Shown piece after piece: positions 29,987 to 35,903 of a DNA stretch of 35,903 nucleotides (its first letter is position 1; the number at the start of each line of letters is the position of its first letter). Both the position numbers and the translations under genes were made by a program. Origin of the DNA: Thermoanaerobaculia bacterium (GTDB lineage Bacteria > Acidobacteriota > Thermoanaerobaculia > Gp7-AA8); NCBI GenBank assembly GCA_016650215.1, contig JAENWF010000179.1:1-35903 (forward strand), in the 5' to 3' direction. The notes under the pieces are model-generated. The model worked only from the letters and a program-made list of their open reading frames with translations, was not told the DNA's origin and did not search any database.

Positions 29987-31393
29987 ATGGAACGACGCCA
30001 TAATGCGCGGATGCGTTCAGTCAGTGTCGTCCTAGCCGTGCTCTGCCTTTGGCCCGCCCTTGTCTTCGCTGATTCGATCGACAGGGTGACCCCGAACCAA
30101 CTCTTCGTCGGAAGCGTCGAAGAGTTCATCACCGTTCACGGCACCGGACTCGCCGGCGCTCTCTCCACGATGGTCGAATATTCCGGACCCGTCGGGACGC
30201 ATGTGATCGAGCCGAATGCGATGACGGAAACAGGAACCGAAGTGACGAGCTGGCTGCCCGTCCAATTCGGAACGACGCTCGGACACTACTCCATCACCAT
30301 CCTGGCCATCGACTCGCCGACGGTGACGAGGCGGATCGGACCGGCGTTCTTCGATATCGTCGATTTCCCGATCGAGCAACCGCCGCTGATCAACGTACCG
30401 GAAATGGTGCTCGCCGAAGCCAATGACCCGACGGGAGCCATCGTCACATTCAGCGTGTTCGGTCTCAGCTTCGTCGATCCAGCTCCGGTGATCGCCTGCA
30501 GTCACCCTTCAGGTGCTCGCTTCCCACTCGGCTCCACCACGGTAGTCTGTTCAGCCACCGACAGTTTCTCGTCGACGACTGATGACTTTCAAGTGGTCGT
30601 GAGCGATACCGTGCGTCCCATACTTGTCGTTCCTGCGAGCTTCTCCACGACCGAGCCAATCGTCACGTTCACTGCGACAGCCACGGATGCGATCGACGGA
30701 ACGCTCACCCCGGTATGCTCGCCGTCGTCAGGATCGACGTTCGCGGAGGGCGTGACCAACGTAGTTTGCACGGCGACCGACGCGAACTCCAACACTGCGC
30801 TCGGGTCCTTCAATGTCACGCTGATCGTTCTGCCGGTTCTGACTCTTCCTGCGGACTTCAGCGTTGAAGCCACGGACCCGGAGACAGTCGTCACTTACCT
30901 TGCGACCGCCGAGGGAGGAACGATCAACTGCTCGCCGCCGTCGGGAGCGCTCTTCCCGATCGGTCTTACGACGGTGCATTGCACCGCCACCGGACCGGGT
31001 GGAACTTCGAGCGGTACGTTTGCCGTCACGGTCGAGGACAACACGCCGCCAACGATTCATCAGATCGTCCCGTCGCAAACCACTCTGTGGCCACCCAACC
31101 ATTCGATGATTCCGATCACCTTCCAGGTTGTTGCTTCCGATCTGGTCACCGTGGCTCTTATCTCGCACATCGAGTCGATCACTTCGAATCAGAGCGACAA
31201 CGGCGAAGGAGATGGCAATACGACTTCCGACTGGCGCATCACGGGCCCGTTGGCTGCCGAATTGCGGGCAGAGCGGTCCGGCGGTTCTGATCGTATCTAC
31301 ACGATCACGATCGTGACTGTCGACGAGAGTGGGAATCGCACCACCGGAACGGTTCAGGTCCGCGTCGCGCAGTCGCGCCGTCGGGCCGTCTGA
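29987..31393 (+). CDS. Secreted IPT/TIG and HYR domain protein
   Basis: This 468-residue exported beta-rich protein has a signal peptide at about 1-28 (MRSVSVVLAVLCLWPALVFA within it). An IPT/TIG-like Ig domain follows (about 30-110, DRVTPNQLFVGSVEEFITVHGTGL). Three HYR-like repeats come next (about 130-350), each with the C-S/T-P-x-SG, FPxGxTTVxCxATD pattern, for example IACSHPSGARFPLGSTTVVC. The end is a PPTIHQIVPSQTTLWPPNHSM domain often found after HYR repeats. HYR domains are linked to adhesion and surface binding. ATG 29987 has GGAGG at 29971-29975; ATG 30011 is an alternative, with CATAAT 6 nt upstream. No anchor or sorting motif is seen, and the C-terminus is basic (QSRRRAV). Confidence 0.88.
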   Translation: MERRHNARMRSVSVVLAVLCLWPALVFADSIDRVTPNQLFVGSVEEFITVHGTGLAGALSTMVEYSGPVGTHVIEPNAMTETGTEVTSWLPVQFGTTLGHYSITILAIDSPTVTRRIGPAFFDIVDFPIEQPPLINVPEMVLAEANDPTGAIVTFSVFGLSFVDPAPVIACSHPSGARFPLGSTTVVCSATDSFSSTTDDFQVVVSDTVRPILVVPASFSTTEPIVTFTATATDAIDGTLTPVCSPSSGSTFAEGVTNVVCTATDANSNTALGSFNVTLIVLPVLTLPADFSVEATDPETVVTYLATAEGGTINCSPPSGALFPIGLTTVHCTATGPGGTSSGTFAVTVEDNTPPTIHQIVPSQTTLWPPNHSMIPITFQVVASDLVTVALISHIESITSNQSDNGEGDGNTTSDWRITGPLAAELRAERSGGSDRIYTITIVTVDESGNRTTGTVQVRVAQSRRRAV

Positions 31394-31400
31394 AGCTGAG

Positions 31401-31431
31401 AGAGCGCCGGGCGCGATCGCCCCGGCGCTCT
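31401..31431. terminator. Perfect 11-bp hairpin after the HYR gene
   Basis: AGAGCGCCGGG at 31401-31411 pairs perfectly with 31421-31431 around a nine-base loop. It begins 7 bp after the HYR stop and ends 27 bp before the stop of the convergent DUF1905 gene. There is no T-run. Confidence 0.6.
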
Positions 31432-31458
31432 ACACCACCTCGGCAGCGAACGCCTGAT

Positions 31459-31773
31459 TCAAGCCGAGCCGCGAAGCGGCTTCGGCTTGGATGAATTGTC
31501 AGGCGCGATCTCGATGACAACGGAGTCACCAGTTGACGCACCCGCTTTACGCTCAGTCTCGGTAGACACTAAAAGCCAGAACCTGCGCGAGCGGGACACA
31601 ATTGCACTCTCGAAAGGCGTGCCGTTGATGGTGCCAGTTACCGCAAAGCCGCGACGACCAGGCCAAAGTTGCTGTGCCGAGATTGACCAGCGCTCGCTTG
31701 GATCAAACGGCACTTCCACCGCGTCCTCTTTGTGGCCGCCGCGAATTACCGCATTGAAATGCTCGAGTCTCAT
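31459..31773 (-). CDS. DUF1905 domain protein
   Basis: This 104-residue small soluble beta-barrel-like protein fits DUF1905: an initial strand FNAVIRGGH, the VEVPFDPSERW motif, then FAVTGTINGTPFESAIVSRSRRFWLLVSTE and the ending GASTGDSVVIEIAPDN. No activity is established; family members are often fused to or near YdeI-like proteins, absent here. ATG 31773 has no Shine-Dalgarno. The codons are less GC-rich at third positions than elsewhere in the window, as in the neighbouring lipoprotein gene. A TTAGGCGTCG motif lies immediately upstream (31780-31789). Confidence 0.75.
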   Translation of the reverse strand: MRLEHFNAVIRGGHKEDAVEVPFDPSERWSISAQQLWPGRRGFAVTGTINGTPFESAIVSRSRRFWLLVSTETERKAGASTGDSVVIEIAPDNSSKPKPLRGSA

Positions 31774-31779
31774 TTTGAC

Positions 31780-31789
31780 TTAGGCGTCG
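31780..31789. repeat. Left copy of inverted TTAGGCGTCG
   Basis: TTAGGCGTCG here is the exact inverted counterpart of 32421-32430. The two bracket the lipoprotein gene at 31852-32373. Confidence 0.5.
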
Positions 31790-31851
31790 CCTCACGACTC
31801 AATCGAGTTGTTGCCTTGGATTTCCGGGAATAGCTATCGCGGGCGCAAATG

Positions 31852-32373
31852 TCAGTTTGGGCGGCCAAACACAAGCTCCTTTTCATCATAGGCCTTTGGC
31901 TCGCGGGCAAAGCGGCCAACCACCTTTCGTAACTGCGAGGTGCCCACCGTTAGCACAGCCTGTTTCCTACCCTGATCAACGTCGGCTTCTTCGTGCGACG
32001 TCCGCGAGCGGAGCCATTCCGAGTCGAGGAAAGCCAAGTGAAGCTGGCCCTCGGTAACGCGAACTCTAAGAAACATGTGGCCGATGGCATCTACCCAGAG
32101 AGCGTCGGCAAAGCGGACGCCGTTGATGTCCACAAGATGGACTTCGTACTTTGCAAAGTCTGAGGGATCCTTCTTGGACTGCCATGTCACGTTATAGAGA
32201 TCCCCTTCGCGCTGTACCAGCAGGCGAACGCCCTCACTCTCCCACTGGCCTTCCAATCTGGCGTCAAACACTCGGTCCTGGGCCGTGTACAGTGCGTGCA
32301 ATGAGAGCAGTTCTCCACATCCGGTCACCAGAAGCGTCGCCGCAACGAGCGCCAACCAAATCAGCTTTCGCAT
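31852..32373 (-). CDS. Predicted lipoprotein, unknown function
   Basis: This 173-residue lipoprotein has signal MRKLIWLALVAATLLVTGCG with lipobox VTGC (Cys19). The mature domain begins with LSLHALYTAQDRVFDARLEGQWESEG, followed by a beta-rich segment (VRLLVQREGDLYNVTWQSKK, YEVHLVDINGVRFADALW, HLAFLDSEWL). The pattern resembles small lipoproteins that open with 'aLEG.W...d', but I assign no family. ATG 32373 has GGAGGA at good spacing; the longer frame to 32463 reads into the intergenic region. Base composition is lower in GC than the rest of the window, which hints at a separate origin with the DUF1905 gene. Confidence 0.75.
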   Translation of the reverse strand: MRKLIWLALVAATLLVTGCGELLSLHALYTAQDRVFDARLEGQWESEGVRLLVQREGDLYNVTWQSKKDPSDFAKYEVHLVDINGVRFADALWVDAIGHMFLRVRVTEGQLHLAFLDSEWLRSRTSHEEADVDQGRKQAVLTVGTSQLRKVVGRFAREPKAYDEKELVFGRPN

Positions 32374-32720
32374 CACCCTATCCTCCGGTTCGTAGAATGG
32401 CTGTGGCGCCGGCGGTTTTTCGACGCCTAACTCTTTACTGAGCCGATTGGACCTTCCAACCAAAAAGCCGTAGGCGGAACGGGGCCTCGTGCGGCTGTTA
32501 AACCGTCAACTCTTGGAGCGAGCGAATGTTAGCAGAGGTGCGGACCACTGCGGCCGATCGGCCAGGCCTTCCGATGGGGTGGCGATGGACCGATTGGGAT
32601 TCAGCCTGGCCTCGGCGGGACGAGTCTGGTTCCTGAGTCATCCCAGTTCCCCCGGCCTCTTTCTGAAGCTGGGTTCCGAAGGGCATGTTTTCTGCTCGAT
32701 GGCTCCGCAGGAGACCACCA
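32374..32720. other. 347-bp noncoding stretch
   Basis: No convincing gene was seen; a plus-strand frame from 32489 lacks coding character. It contains the right CGACGCCTAA repeat (32421-32430) and a short AGCCG/CGGCT inverted pair (about 32467-32496). A CAGGAG Shine-Dalgarno for the next gene lies at 32708-32713. No clear promoter was identified. Confidence 0.5.
32421..32430. repeat. Right copy of inverted TTAGGCGTCG
   Basis: CGACGCCTAA is the exact reverse complement of 31780-31789. The GCCTAAC at 32425-32431 fits the RYYYAAC consensus of integron attC ends, but no partner GTTRRRY with good pairing was found. Confidence 0.45.
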
Positions 32721-33584
32721 ATGACCACCAGACACAGCTTCAGATTCGCCGTGATCGCAGCGATGCTACTCCTTGCCGGCGCGTGCGCGTCGACGGATGA
32801 CGACGACGATTCTTACGGGCGCACTGCGGATGACGTTCGCGGCACGATCGAGTCGATCGATACGCGCAACAGTGAGATCGTCCTGAGCAACCGGATGGTC
32901 GTGGGATACGACGACGATACGACGGTCGAGTACGAAGGCCGCGAATATCGGGTCGAAGATCTCGAACGCGGCGACGAAGTGTTCGTCCGCGTCAATCCGT
33001 CCGGACGTCCCTTCGCGCGCAGCATCACCGTCACGCGCAGCGTGTCCGCCAGCGGATCGCAATCGTACGACACATCACTCCGCGGCACGGTCCGCAACAT
33101 CGACACACGCCGGCGAACGATCGAGATTGAGCGCGGCAACGCCGGCGACACCACGACCGTCGAATACGACTCCCGCACGTCTGTCTCCTACGACGGCCGG
33201 CGGTACACAGTCGAGAACCTCGAGCGCGGCGATGAAGTCGACGTCCGGACGAGCGGACGCGTCGCCGAGGCCATCGTCGTCACGCGAAGTGCGAGCGGCG
33301 GCGGCGGATTCGACCGCGACGGCGGATTCGGCGGCAACTCCGGCTCGACTGTTCGCGGGACCGTCCGCTACGTCGATACATCGCGGCGCACGATCGAGAT
33401 CGAAGAGTCGGGCCGAGTCGTCATGCTGCAGTACAGCAGCTCAGCCCGCGTCGACTATCAGGGACAGATGTACTCGCCCGAGAATCTCGAGCGGGGCGAC
33501 GAGATCGAAGCCGAAGTGCGCAGAGGAAGCGGTTCGCAGTGGATTGCGGACCGGATTTACCTCGTGCGCAACGTGAGACGGTAA
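32721..33584 (+). CDS. Lipoprotein with three tandem beta repeats (DUF5666-like)
   Basis: This 287-residue protein has an N-terminal signal MTTRHSFRFAVIAAMLLLAG followed by ACAST, with the lipid-modifiable Cys at about residue 22. After an acidic linker (DDDDDSYGR) come three homologous units of about 75 residues. Each starts with (V/L)RGT(I/V)xx(I/V)DTxxxxI(V/E)(L/I), continues with a YxGRxYxVENLERGDE-type core and ends with an R-x-I-x-VTR strand. Units 1 and 2 match this closely and unit 3 ends DRIYLVRNVRR. A Gly/Asp-rich linker (GGGGFDRDGGFGGN) precedes unit 3. The fold is probably a small OB/beta-barrel as in DUF5666. ATG 32721 has CAGGAG at 32708. Function is unknown; the location is the periplasmic membrane face. 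Confidence 0.8.
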   Translation: MTTRHSFRFAVIAAMLLLAGACASTDDDDDSYGRTADDVRGTIESIDTRNSEIVLSNRMVVGYDDDTTVEYEGREYRVEDLERGDEVFVRVNPSGRPFARSITVTRSVSASGSQSYDTSLRGTVRNIDTRRRTIEIERGNAGDTTTVEYDSRTSVSYDGRRYTVENLERGDEVDVRTSGRVAEAIVVTRSASGGGGFDRDGGFGGNSGSTVRGTVRYVDTSRRTIEIEESGRVVMLQYSSSARVDYQGQMYSPENLERGDEIEAEVRRGSGSQWIADRIYLVRNVRR

Positions 33585-33592
33585 AAAAACCT

Positions 33593-33672
33593 CCGGCTGA
33601 AACCGGCGCCACGTCGAGCATGGCTAGTGGCAGCATGCATGTCTGACGTGGCGCCGGTCCGCTCAGGATGAC
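33593..33672. repeat. Chimeric palindromic repeat (family A joined to family B end)
   Basis: CCGGCGCCACGTC (33603-33615) pairs exactly with 33645-33657. The right arm then breaks off after GGCGCCGG and continues as TCCGCTCAGGATGACA, the end of family B (compare GTCATCCTGAGCG at 8257). The repeat starts 9 bp after a stop codon. Confidence 0.7.
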
Positions 33673-33690
33673 ATGCGATATTCGCCGCCG

Positions 33691-33696
33691 CAGAAT
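33691..33696 (+). promoter_or_regulatory. -10-like box CAGAAT before the TetR gene
   Basis: CAGAAT ends 6 nt before ATG 33703. AGTGGG between them is at best a weak Shine-Dalgarno. Confidence 0.25.
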
Positions 33697-33702
33697 AGTG
33701 GG

Positions 33703-34179
33703 ATGACGACGATTCGAGGTCGCGGGCGGCCGCGGCGTGAAGAAGCCGGCGAGACGATTCTCGACGCAGCGCGCACTCTGATTCGAGAGCGCGGTTATCG
33801 CGGCTTTACTGTTGACGATGTCACTGCGCGGACCGGAATCGTGAAGACCACGATCTACCGGCGCTGGCCATCGAAGGCGTCGCTCGCGGCAGCCGCATTC
33901 GCGGGCGCATGCAGCGACGCGATCGCGCGTCTGACGACAAAGACGCCTGACGCGATCATCGCTAACCTCGAAGAGCTCCTCGCGAGCGATTTCGGCGCGA
34001 TCGCGGCGGCGGTGATCGCCGAGTCACAGAGCGACCTGTCGCTGCGTGAGACTGTGCGTTCATTCACCGAGCCGCATCGCGACCTGCTCGCGCAAGCGCT
34101 GTCCCCAGCCGAAGCCGATCAGCGGATCGGCGAAATCTGGTTCCGGCTGCTCGTGCCGCTCATCGACGCTCGATCGTGA
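33703..34179 (+). CDS. TetR/AcrR-family regulator, short
   Basis: This 158-residue one-component repressor has a basic N-terminus (MTTIRGRGRPRREEAGETIL) and a canonical TetR DNA-binding domain (about 14-62) with helix-turn-helix FTVDDVTARTGIVKTTIYRRWPSK. The ligand domain is helical (ASLAAAAFAGACSDAI, ANLEELLASDFGAIAAAVIAESQSD, LRETVRSFTEPHRDLLAQAL). It stops at IWFRLLVPLIDARS, about 30 residues before the usual end of the last two helices, so it seems shortened. The stop falls inside the 3' end of the convergent DUF3011 gene (20-bp overlap). ATG 33703 is preferred over 33673, since MTTIRGRGRPRR is the typical start. The target is unknown; no palindrome was found at its own promoter. Confidence 0.88.
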   Translation: MTTIRGRGRPRREEAGETILDAARTLIRERGYRGFTVDDVTARTGIVKTTIYRRWPSKASLAAAAFAGACSDAIARLTTKTPDAIIANLEELLASDFGAIAAAVIAESQSDLSLRETVRSFTEPHRDLLAQALSPAEADQRIGEIWFRLLVPLIDARS

Positions 34180-35104
34180 ATTCTGCCCGACATCCTTTGT
34201 CTACCCAGACGCTGTCGCGGTCGTAGCCCCAGCTGTCATGCCGGACACATCCCGCTTCGCTCAGTTTTGACGTCAGCCGGACGCCGTATCGCGTGTCGGC
34301 CGGGCAGTGAACACGTTTCCCTTCTCGCGACTCGCAGACGATCACGGTGCCTGGACCGGGGGCATCGTCGCGGTAGTCGTCGTTGAAACGGCCGCGATCG
34401 CGTCCTCTTCCGCGGCGGTCATCGCCGAGTACGAATTCGCCGCGGCATCCGCGCGTGACCCAGACGCCGTCGCGGTCGTAGCCCCATGTGCGTCCTTCGA
34501 CGCAGTCGTCGCCGCTGAGCTGTCGTCGCAGCCCGACGCCATCGCGCGTATCCGCGCTGCAGTGCGAGCGGCGGCCTTCGCGAGACTCGCAAACGATCGT
34601 GTCGAGGCCGCGCGAGGGAGGAATGCGGCCCGGACGCGAGGAGTCATTCCCCACTCCGAACTCCGCGCGGCAGCCGTTGTCGACCCAGATCCCGAAGCGG
34701 TCGTATCCCCAGTCGCGCCCGAACGCACACGGCTTACTGCTCAATTGCCGGATCACCTGCACGCCACCCTTCGTGTACGCCGGGCATTGCGCGCGCTTGC
34801 CGTCAGCGGACTCGCAGACGACGACCTCTTCGAGTTGCTCGAAGCGGCGAGCCCGCCGTCCACTGCCGACCACGAACTCCGCGCGACATCCGTCGTCGAC
34901 CCAGACTGCGCCCGCGAGGTAGCCCCACGTTCGTCCTTCGATGCAAGCGGTCCTGCTGAGCTGCTGCTCGATGATCACGCCACCACGCGTGTCAATCGGA
35001 CAGGTCTTACGCTTCCCCTCCTCCGACTCGCAGACGAGCGTCGTTTCGGCGAGTGCGGCTGTTGACGCAACGATGATGAAGAGCGCGATGATTGCATTAC
35101 GCAT
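34160..35104 (-). CDS. Exported DUF3011 protein with four repeats
   Basis: This 314-residue protein has a signal peptide (about 1-19, MRNAIIALFIIVASTAALA) and four DUF3011 units of about 60 residues (about 22-82, 93-152, 168-228, 252-312). Each unit shows VCES-x-(E/D)GKR-x2-C, a TRxGV-x5-QLS core, C-x2-GRxWGYDRxGVWVDxGCRAEF and four Cys that may form disulfides. The linkers are Arg/Asp/Gly-rich. The function of DUF3011 is unknown; the pattern suggests a secreted beta-structured binding protein. ATG 35104 lies inside the end of the upstream PilZ gene, which also provides the AGGAGG ribosome-binding site, so expression is very probably translationally coupled. The 3' end overlaps the convergent TetR gene. 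Confidence 0.9.
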   Translation of the reverse strand: MRNAIIALFIIVASTAALAETTLVCESEEGKRKTCPIDTRGGVIIEQQLSRTACIEGRTWGYLAGAVWVDDGCRAEFVVGSGRRARRFEQLEEVVVCESADGKRAQCPAYTKGGVQVIRQLSSKPCAFGRDWGYDRFGIWVDNGCRAEFGVGNDSSRPGRIPPSRGLDTIVCESREGRRSHCSADTRDGVGLRRQLSGDDCVEGRTWGYDRDGVWVTRGCRGEFVLGDDRRGRGRDRGRFNDDYRDDAPGPGTVIVCESREGKRVHCPADTRYGVRLTSKLSEAGCVRHDSWGYDRDSVWVDKGCRAEFTIERR

Positions 35105-35438
35105 CGGAATCCTCCTGCGGAAGACCGCACGCTTTTCGAATCTCCTCCGCCGCCTGCGGATCGTCGGAAACGATTTTGAGCCCGCTCTGAAAAAGCACCT
35201 CGGCCGCGGCGTTCGCGTGGTCGATCACCGTTCGAACAATCGCACAGTCGAGCGCGACCGCGCGGCCATCAACCGGCACGCTGATCCGGCAGATCGCGCC
35301 AGGTGGCGGAAGCTGCGAACGATGCGCCACACGCAACCCGCCCCGCGACGCATCGAGAATGAACACAGGCGTCGCCTCGGCAGAAGCCAGCACCGGCTTC
35401 CGCAGTGTCGTCCGCCGTTCGCGCCGTCGCTCTCGCAT
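35097..35438 (-). CDS. Single-domain PilZ protein, coupled to DUF3011
   Basis: This 113-residue predicted cyclic-di-GMP receptor is paralogous to the protein at 10719-11036. The Arg-rich N-terminus (MRERRRERRTTLRKP) and the ILDASRGGLRVAH loop form the binding motif. LPPPGAICRISVP, VALDCAIVRTV and SGLKIVSDD complete the PilZ barrel, followed by a C-terminal helix. An Ala-rich loop (DHANAAAEVLF) is longer than in the paralogue. ATG 35438 is preceded at 9 nt by TAGAGT and has no Shine-Dalgarno. Its stop overlaps the start of the DUF3011 gene by 8 bp, so a cytoplasmic second-messenger receptor and a secreted repeat protein are made together. Confidence 0.87.
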   Translation of the reverse strand: MRERRRERRTTLRKPVLASAEATPVFILDASRGGLRVAHRSQLPPPGAICRISVPVDGRAVALDCAIVRTVIDHANAAAEVLFQSGLKIVSDDPQAAEEIRKACGLPQEDSDA

Positions 35439-35447
35439 GGGGGTGTA

Positions 35448-35453
35448 ACTCTA
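35448..35453 (-). promoter_or_regulatory. -10-like box TAGAGT before the third PilZ gene
   Basis: On the minus strand TAGAGT ends 9 nt before ATG 35438; the spacer TACACCCCC has no Shine-Dalgarno. Confidence 0.35.
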
Positions 35454-35487
35454 CACCTCCCGTGCCACTGGGTCCGAGTGCTGCGGA

Positions 35488-35537
35488 CTGAGTGCTGGGT
35501 GCTGAGTGCTGGGTGCTGAGTGCTGGGTGCTGAGTGG
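35488..35537. repeat. 14-bp tandem repeat CTGAGTGCTGGGTG
   Basis: Three and a half perfect copies of the 14-mer sit head to tail. Each is itself two related heptamers (CTGAGTG and CTGGGTG). Confidence 0.88.
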
Positions 35538-35577
35538 GTGACGCGTTACGTGTGACGCCACACCAGATGTCACCCTG

Positions 35578-35696
35578 AGAGGCTGTGAAAAAATCCAACC
35601 CTGAGCGTAGCGAAGGGTCAGCGGTGCACCGCGGTAGGCCACCTCACGTGCGGGGTCGACGGCGCCACACAGAGGCCGGATTTCTTCACAGCCTCT
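35578..35696. repeat. 119-bp inverted-repeat element
   Basis: The end arms AGAGGCTGTGAAAAAATCC (35578-35596) and 35678-35696 are inverted with one mismatch. Inside is an arm CCCTGAGCGTAGCGAAGGGT and, inverted, the core TCTGTGTGGCGCCGTCGACC shared with the element at 20441-20598. It is a noncoding composite of family B parts. Confidence 0.8.
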
Positions 35697-35799
35697 GAGC
35701 GAAGCGAAGGATCCTTCGCGTCCTGGCGAGGGTCGTATCAGCGCGGGGGATCCCTCGCCGTCTTCGCGGCTTCTAATGAAGCTATCCTGCGATCAGGGG

Positions 35800-35842
35800 C
35801 AACAGGGGACGGAAAGCCGCCGGCTTGAGAGCCGGCGCCACA
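35800..35842. repeat. Palindromic repeat family A, left arm at window end
   Basis: This segment matches the reverse complement of the right arm and flank of the full copy at 29901-29943 (CAACAGGGGACGGAAAGCCG onward through CCGGCGCCAC). The opposite arm is not seen before the window ends. Confidence 0.75.
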
Positions 35843-35903
35843 TCGCTCGCGAATGCTGAATACCAGGCATGCCGGATGCGGCAGAACTCGAGCGCAGGGG
35901 ACG

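Larger units (their letters stand above)
35439..35903. other. 465-bp noncoding stretch packed with repeats
   Basis: No gene was seen. It holds the TAGAGT box of the PilZ gene, a 14-bp tandem repeat (35488-35537), a 119-bp inverted-repeat element (35578-35696), a family B arm (about 35696-35716) and the left arm of a family A repeat (35800-35842), then the window end. Confidence 0.7.

Noticed and set aside
32427-32535. Possible integron attC site
   Set aside because: GCCTAAC fits one end, but the other end (GTTAGCA) breaks the consensus and the inner arms pair poorly; orientation relative to the gene is also wrong for a simple cassette.
32489-32800. Plus-strand 103-residue frame before the repeat lipoprotein
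   Set aside because: Overlaps the lipoprotein start in another frame, lacks a Shine-Dalgarno and has no coding-like composition.

Overview
This is high-GC bacterial chromosomal DNA. The best guess for its source is a soil or sediment Acidobacteriota. That guess rests on the gene types (DUF2911, DUF3011, HYR, DUF2277, PknB-ATPase fusions) and on short palindromic repeats built on CCTGAGCGAAGCGAAGGATC, which I associate with that phylum. No 16S or other decisive marker is present. I found no rRNA, tRNA, CRISPR array, integrase or transposase. Thirty-five protein genes are supported.

Layout. 1-2.3 kb: palindromic repeat, small lipoprotein, acyl-CoA transferase, DUF4242 protein. 2.3-6.2 kb: an NfeD-SPFH membrane pair, an exported DUF2911/TPR protein and an MFS transporter. 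6.2-16.2 kb: an RNA-metabolism block with an RRM/Gly-rich protein divergent from a RhlE-type helicase, a Uup ABC-F ATPase, and DeaD followed by another DEAD-box helicase. A GGDEF-EAL protein and a PilZ protein sit inside this block. 16.2-22.7 kb: ketoacyl-ACP synthase III, DUF2277, a glycine-zipper/CsbD stress protein, a second PilZ protein, alkaline phosphatase, an RlmN-like radical-SAM enzyme, a TIP30-like reductase and a small membrane protein. 22.9-25.8 kb: a Ser/Thr kinase fused to a STAND-like ATPase and two small genes. 25.8-31.4 kb: an SDR oxidoreductase divergent from a small membrane protein and a TonB-dependent receptor, then a secreted IPT/HYR adhesin-like protein. 31.4-35.4 kb: DUF1905, two lipoproteins, a short TetR regulator, and a translationally coupled PilZ-DUF3011 pair. 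The last 460 bp are repeats.

Themes. RNA remodelling is concentrated in 10 kb (three DEAD-box helicases, an RRM chaperone, Uup, with RlmN nearby), which would suit cold or ribosome stress. Cyclic-di-GMP signalling is represented by one GGDEF-EAL enzyme and three PilZ proteins.

The most notable signals are below gene level. (i) A TANNNT-type -10 box lies 6-12 nt before the start codon of about ten genes that lack a Shine-Dalgarno sequence, which suggests leaderless or very short-leader transcription. (ii) The SDR gene seems to start at AUC, with a perfect Shine-Dalgarno and a good promoter but no usable ATG/GTG/TTG. (iii) Several families of palindromic repeats are present; one 158-bp element has 35-bp arms and supplies the rlmN stop codon. 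(iv) A perfect 8-5-8 operator-like palindrome lies between the SDR gene and the TonB-receptor locus. I did not recognise a clearly new multi-gene defence or biosynthetic system.
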